A stretch of DNA of 64,000 nt from Kappaphycus alvarezii (lineage: Eukaryota; Rhodophyta; Florideophyceae; Gigartinales; Solieriaceae). Of this stretch, positions 59,030 to 64,000 are shown piece after piece; position 1 is the first letter of the stretch; every line of letters begins with the position of its first letter. The position numbers and the translations under genes are program-made. The notes below the pieces were generated by a model. The model was not told the DNA's origin. It did no database searches and saw only the letters and a program-made list of their open reading frames with translations. The stretch spans positions 653,501-717,500 of the forward strand of contig NADL03000696.1 in assembly GCA_002205965.3 (NCBI GenBank), in the 5' to 3' direction.

Positions 59030-60558
59030 TGGGGAAAAAATGGAGGGAAGAATAAAGTTAAAATTTTTAATGAATAAGAGTATGATAAGAAATGGAGTAT
59101 GGACAGTGCCCAGGTTTTGCATTGTTGTAGAATGGCAGATAAGGAGCATTGGCCTTACTTGTGGTTTGGAACCCGGATTCCACTTGTGTTGGTATCTATG
59201 GATAAAAAGTCCATTGGCGAGCAAAAGCGGGGAGGTTTATGTTGACGGCAGCAGGTTTTTTTATTCATTCGTTTGCTCTCGCACATGGGTTGGCACTGAC
59301 AACCGGAGTCTGGCAGAGGAAGCGAGACTCATTGTTTCAGGGCTTGGAATGATGGTTGACAAATTGGATTGCGATTCCCCTATGTACTCGACTTCACTTG
59401 CTTATTGTCGACTAGAGTTGTAGTGTTAGTGCAGGTGCAGGGTGTGGGGAGGTTGTATTCTGAAAATAAAAAATAGTTTTGTGAAAAATTTCAGTAAACA
59501 GGAAATGGGTGCAAGCGGGAATTTCAAAAGCAAGTTTCCTGTACAATAGTAGAGTATGGCCAAGAACAAAGTATGGGTTCAAGTGATGGTCCCTCCACAC
59601 CGTGACTCTTGCACACTAGTGTGAGGAATTGAAAACGGTGAGCTGGTTTGCCGAGGAGAGAGAAGAGCTTGACAGTCTCCAAGGTGTGGTATGGATGACT
59701 CACACTTGAAGGTCAGCTGTACAGATTGGTATGCCCTGTTTTAGACGATAACCTTGTCAATGGGGTATGTGAAAGGAATTGGAAATGGGATGGATTACCG
59801 TAGATGTGCGAATGTGGGTTGATCTTGGATCTGATGCTGATGGGAGCGAGGTAGGTAAATGCAAGTTGGGTACACTATACTGTGAAAAAGGGTGGGAGGG
59901 GGAGTACCGTAAATAAAAAAATTGTAGACAGGCATTACAGGTTTAAAAATGGTTCATGCGCCGAGAACAAAATGTAAGTAGAAAGTAATAAACGAATAAA
60001 ATTTGGGGTAAGAGTGCTGTTGATTCAAAAATGGAGGATCCTGTTGGGACGGCAACGGTTAGTGGGGGGAAGTGGTGGGGGGGGTCTGTTGAGGTGAACG
60101 TTAATAAATTGGGATGGGTGGAATAGGAATAGTTTTGGAGGGGATATGTTTATTGGACAGAGAGTGAGTTGACAGAGTGGACCGTGCTGGAGAGGAAAAA
60201 GTTGAATATGAAGAATTATGATTTGATGACGAATGACATTAGCCATTCTACTGTACTGAAAACTAAATTTTCGTATTGGACGGGTCTTTTTATTTTTGTT
60301 GTGGAGGAAGGGTGGAGGGTGAAAGGGAGGAAAAGTATCAAACCGAGTGGTAATTGCTGGTTACGTGTGGGTTCGGTATAGTCTACTTTTGGGTTGCTTG
60401 TTTCAAACAAAGAGTGATTCTCCTTATTATTCGCACTTCTGTACTGTGCACTGTACAGTAAATTGCCAAAGACTGAATGTATCAAAAAATGGATAAAAGA
60501 GACAATAGAGGAAAAAGGAAAGAATGAAATGAAAAAATAGCAATGCATTTGAAGAATT

Positions 60559-60596
60559 GTACAGTACAGTACAGTAAAGTACAGTACTTACTGTAC
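60559..60596. repeat. CAGTA array upstream of the bZIP gene
   Basis: About six CAGTA units with one AAGTA variant, then CTTACTGTAC. It lies 450 bp upstream of the TATA box of the bZIP gene. Confidence 0.8.
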
Positions 60597-61009
60597 TCAA
60601 GCCATGGAATTGTAGTGTATCGAGGGGTAATGCATGGCAGTAAATTTGTAACTTTAAACATGTTCAATATTGGGAGTGACTATGTAACATAAATGAAATT
60701 GAGCCAAAATTGGTAAAACGGAACAAGAAGGAATTAATTAGAAAATGTAAAAAAAAATACAATGTTTCAAAAAAAGGTGTTTTGATGGACATTGGGGTAC
60801 GCAGTGCATCATTGCCAGCAGAAGAATTTATCAACGAATGTTGAAACACACAACAGCGTATCTTTTTCGAGGCTTGTACTTGGCAACCTTCTACAACCCC
60901 TCCGCTACGACTGTAGTAGCAGACGGCAAATGAGAGAAAATGCCTATGCATAACCCATGTCAAGCAGCTGGTCCCGTCCCAGCCTGTGGCCTGCCTCTCT
61001 GCTCCTCCA

Positions 61010-61019
61010 TATATAAATA
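61010..61019 (+). promoter_or_regulatory. TATA box of the bZIP gene
   Basis: TATATAAATA is a consensus TATA box standing in GC-balanced DNA, followed by a C-rich leader to the ATG at 61196. Transcription should start around 61040-61050, which gives a 5' leader of about 150 bases. Confidence 0.65.
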
Positions 61020-61195
61020 ACCCCCACCCCTCCCCCCCTCCTTCCCAACCCCCTCTCACCCTCACACTCCACCTCCTACTCAAAAATTACTCGTTCACCA
61101 CTACCACCTCTCATCCCACCTCCTACCCTCCCCACCTATCACCTCCACTCCTCCCAAAACAAAACAAAATACAACCTCTACCTCTACTCCCAAAC

Positions 61196-62124
61196 ATGCA
61201 TCAGCCTCACAACTCCTCCCAACTCCCCTCCCAAACAGACGTCACACTCTCTGACCTCACCGCCTCCCCGCCTCACAATCGCTCCCCAAACATCACTCCC
61301 CTCAGCCCATCCCAATCCCTGGAAGACCTTCACTTTAACCTCGCTCAAGAAATCACTCGCGCCATGGCCTCGTCCTACACCTCCCAATCCCCCACCTCCA
61401 TCAAACATCCCCACCTCGACACCCCTCCTCGTCACATCAACACCACCACCCACACCACCCCCTGCAATCCCAATCCCGTCCCACCTACCCCCAACGAAAG
61501 CCCAAACCCGCAATTACCAAGACCCCCACCCCAGTCCGCATTCACACCCGCGCCCCAGTCATGAAACCCTCCCCTGCAGAAGAGGAACTCGTGCGTCGCA
61601 TTCATCGAAAGGTCGGAGGTCCATCCAAGCTAAGCACTTATGACGACCCCGCCAAAGTTCGTCATGTCGTCATCGAGGCCCTCGCTCAAGAACAGACCAA
61701 CCTCTCAGATGCAACCCGTATCCGCAAGGGTCAGCTTTCCGTCTTTGAGCGCCGCGTCGTTCGAACAGTCACCAATCGTGGCGCTGCAGTTCGCTCGCGC
61801 ATGCGTCAGAGAAAGGAGGTGGCCCAGTTGAAGAATGAGCTGCGTATGCGTGATGTCCGTGTTAGAATCCTCGAGAATATGGTCCGCTCGTTGTGTCTCA
61901 AGTTTTCCGCACCCTTGCCGGACGCTTTTGCCGCACCGTCTACCATGCAGACAATGCCGGATCAAAAAAAGGTGACGCCGGATTTGACAGAGACGCATTC
62001 TACGGAATCTGTCGTTGCGCCCAGTGTCAGCGTTGATGGTATTGATGCTCCTGACTTTGCTCTGGATCAGGAGTTGTTTGGTAATCTCGTCGACCAGATG
62101 ATAACTCCTCCACCGTGGTCGTGA
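61196..62124 (+). CDS. bZIP transcription factor
   Basis: The C-terminal frame 61561-62124 contains the basic region NRGAAVRSRMRQRK (N72 and R80 of that frame, canonical N-x7-R), and the first zipper leucine L90 follows after exactly nine residues. Later zipper positions are R97, L104 and L111, so the zipper is short and imperfect. An acidic C-terminal tail (DAPDFALDQELFGNLVDQM) may be an activation segment. The upstream frame from ATG 61196 (MHQPHNSSQLPSQTD, SLEDLHFNLAQEITRAMASS, then Pro/Thr-rich) ends at 61564 and overlaps the second start by ATGA. A one-base change in the CCCC at 61553-61556 would fuse them. Either a homopolymer indel splits one gene or translation begins at 61561 (187 aa). 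The TATA box supports the longer gene. Confidence 0.8.
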
Positions 62125-64000
62125 TTTGCGGGATCTTAACTGCGCGTTTGAGGTGTACATGATAGTGTTGATCTGACGATATTCTATCTCCAAATGTAAA
62201 TGGCGAATCATGAGCAACAATCCAATTAAACAAACAGTTTGACGTTTCGGCGACTGAAAGAAAAGTCTTCAAGAAGAGGAAAGCGTTATCACTCGTTTGC
62301 CGCGAATAGCTCGCTCACGAATGAGGCGCAGAGCAGAAACAACTCTGCAAACGTGGCGATTACAATTTACTGTACTGCACAGTGCACAGTGCACAGTACT
62401 GTACTGCACAGTGCACAGTACAGTACAGTACAGTACAGTACAGTACAGTAGAGGAGTAGGTCATTCATACTTGCTGTATTCGCTAGCGACTTGGCCGCGC
62501 GTCACACTATTCAACTGTCACAGATCTCTGCATAGTTGCAACTGCAGGTCATTCTTGTCGCAAGTGAATCGAATATCACCACTAGCTGCTTTGCCGAATT
62601 TGGGTCGCCGCCCCAACTTGCCACAGCACTTTTCATCGCTTGGGTCACAAACAACAACGGACTGATGTTATCGCCATGACTTGATGCCCGATTCCTGCGC
62701 CAATTCCGACTCACTCTGGTGTGTTGTGATGCATCGCACACTCATGCAAGTATCAAACTCGTAGACATTTCAACTTCAATACTTTGATTTTGCTCTGCTA
62801 TCTCAATTGTTTTCCGATAACATCCTCGTTTGCCAGTTTCGGTCGACTGCGTGACCACAAGTGGACTGGTTGCGTAAAGTCTCTAATGCCTGTTTGCAGG
62901 TGGTGAGACAGTTTGCCTGCAAGTTGGAGCTCTGTGGACTCTTCAACCACGGTCGAGAACTATCAACCATGGCCGTTATTATGGGAACAACCGGGGTAAT
63001 GTCGAATACGTGATTTACATCGTGTCATGTAATTATCCCTGATTTGACAGTAGCGAATAGAATGTTGATGCGACAAATGGTGCGTCTTGTCTATGACAAG
63101 AGACGATCCCGGGTAAGAGGCATGCAACTCTGCCCACAGTTTTTGGCACAGGCAAAAAAAAATCGCAGATTTGTTGACGCAAGGACACAATGAAACGTGC
63201 CTGTATAAAGTTCCGTATCTCGGGAGGGTCTCTGGTCTCTAGCTAGTAGGGACGACCCTTTTTTCTGTAGCGCTGTACTTGTAGCTGTCGCCAGGAACTA
63301 TTGCAAGAGTCTCGTGTCAAAGTCAACAAAATTCATAATCGTGATTTTTCCATGAATATGTTGGAAAGAGCAGAGGTGTCCCAATGCATCGACCGCGAGC
63401 TAGGTAGATCACAAACATTGACACATCAATTAACAAGACGGTCATTAGAGTGGAAGTCCCTTGATTGCATTCCACCGATCAAGTGCGACTGAAATGGAAG
63501 CTGTGAGTGGTGTTGGGGACTGATTGTGGCGACTAGAATAAATGATGATGATTAAAGCGACATTTGCGGGGCGGTTGCGATTTCTGCACAGGGTGAAGCA
63601 GCCGTGTGTCTTGATTTTGCGTCGCCTCATGATTGAAAGAGATGCTTCGACATCTGCAATCTCGTTGCACCAACAATTTTTCCGCCTCGTCGTCTTTTTT
63701 TTGATGGACTGTGTCATTCCATTCCCTTTTTTGAAGAGCTGGATCTCCACTGTCATTTGGAGACAAGTCAGGCCATGTAATGTAAGGACGCAGCCTAGAA
63801 CACTCAAACTCAGACAGCGCGTTGTGTAAAAGTGAGCAAAGAGAGCCCTTATTGCATGAGTTTGAGAGCTGCCGGATGATACGCGCACTTTTGATTTGGG
63901 CAATGATGTACAAGCAAGTCACTTGCTGCCTTTTTGAATAACAGTTGCGCATGATTCTGAAACGATGCTGCGTATGCGCAACAGAGCAAAAAGCCCCTTT
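62125..64000. other. no gene recognised
   Basis: 3' flank of the bZIP gene, then a strong CAGTA array, then mixed sequence to the window end. Open frames such as 63445-63903 (-) have no motif. Confidence 0.5.
62369..62450. repeat. longest CAGTA array in the window, with GTGCA variants
   Basis: An uninterrupted array of about seven CAGTA units at 62416-62450 is preceded by TACTGTACTGCAC and repeated CAGTGCACAGTGCAC, a variant in which GTAC is replaced by GTGCAC. Confidence 0.9.

Larger units (their letters stand above)
49460..60985. other. long region without a recognised gene
   Basis: Numerous short frames occur on both strands, such as 50484-50984 (+), 52675-53154 (-) and 54521-54940 (+). 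They show no family motif and lack support from composition. 49460-57800 is moderately AT-rich and mixed. 57850-58900 and 59400-60400 are G-rich on the plus strand. CAGTA/TACTG clusters occur at about 53180-53215, 53970, 55727-55815, 58957-59029, 60440-60470 and 60559-60596. Multi-exon genes could be missed here. Confidence 0.5.

Noticed and set aside
4330..62450. CRISPR-like interpretation of the repeated palindromic units
   Set aside because: The units are five-base microsatellites without uniform spacers, in a eukaryotic genome, in both orientations, and with no cas-like genes.

Overview
This is eukaryotic nuclear DNA from an intron-poor genome with short gene islands separated by long repeat-rich or gene-free stretches. 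The evidence is long uninterrupted single-exon genes (CobW-type GTPase, nucleotide-sugar transporter, ANTH-like protein), spliceosomal-type introns in one actin-related gene, a Ty1/copia retrotransposon and a PIF/Harbinger DNA transposon. Gene style and layout would suit a florideophyte red alga, or an intron-poor fungus or oomycete. The actin-related gene looks closest to dynactin Arp10/ACTR10, which would argue for a dynein-bearing lineage and against a red alga. The window alone does not settle the organism.

Layout. 1-4335: 3' portion of a decayed Ty1/copia element (gag, acidic segment, protease, integrase, RT, RNase H, one 3' LTR). 4336-7659: no gene recognised, with CAGTA/TACTG repeat clusters. 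7660-9465: CobW/P47K-family GTPase with a large His-rich metal-binding insert. 9466-14020: no recognised gene. 14021-16590: a PIF/Harbinger element that still shows both of its genes, convergent and mutated: a Myb/SANT-like protein (+) and a DDE transposase (-), between candidate terminal inverted repeats. About 16600-30650: a 14 kb AT-rich, gene-free block. 30100-31200: a decayed reading frame on the minus strand. 33224-33634: small protein with a RanBP2-type zinc finger (-). 34510-40640: a C-rich tract, then DNA without recognised genes. 41260-49051: the gene island, holding a RING-H2 protein, an Arp10-like protein, a GDP-sugar transporter, an ANTH-like protein and an MCT-1/PUA protein. 49400-60990: no recognised gene, including two G-rich (minus-strand C-rich) tracts. 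61196-62124: bZIP transcription factor behind a clear TATA box. The rest is non-coding.

Three patterns cut across the window. (1) Pentanucleotide CAGTA/TACTG clusters, which contain overlapping GTAC palindromes, recur in the 5' flanks of most recognised genes and are nearly absent from the AT-rich block. (2) In several genes the sense strand is C-rich at the 5' end and G-rich at the 3' end, so GC skew flips inside the gene. (3) Four otherwise well conserved genes need one-base frame changes, mostly at G or C homopolymers, which looks more like homopolymer indels in the assembly than independent gene death. The two transposons, by contrast, carry stop codons and lost catalytic residues expected of true decay.

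No obvious shared pathway links the island genes: protein turnover (RING), cytoskeleton/dynactin (Arp10-like), Golgi sugar-nucleotide import, clathrin or membrane traffic (ANTH-like), translation re-initiation (MCT-1) and metal homeostasis (CobW) are all housekeeping roles.
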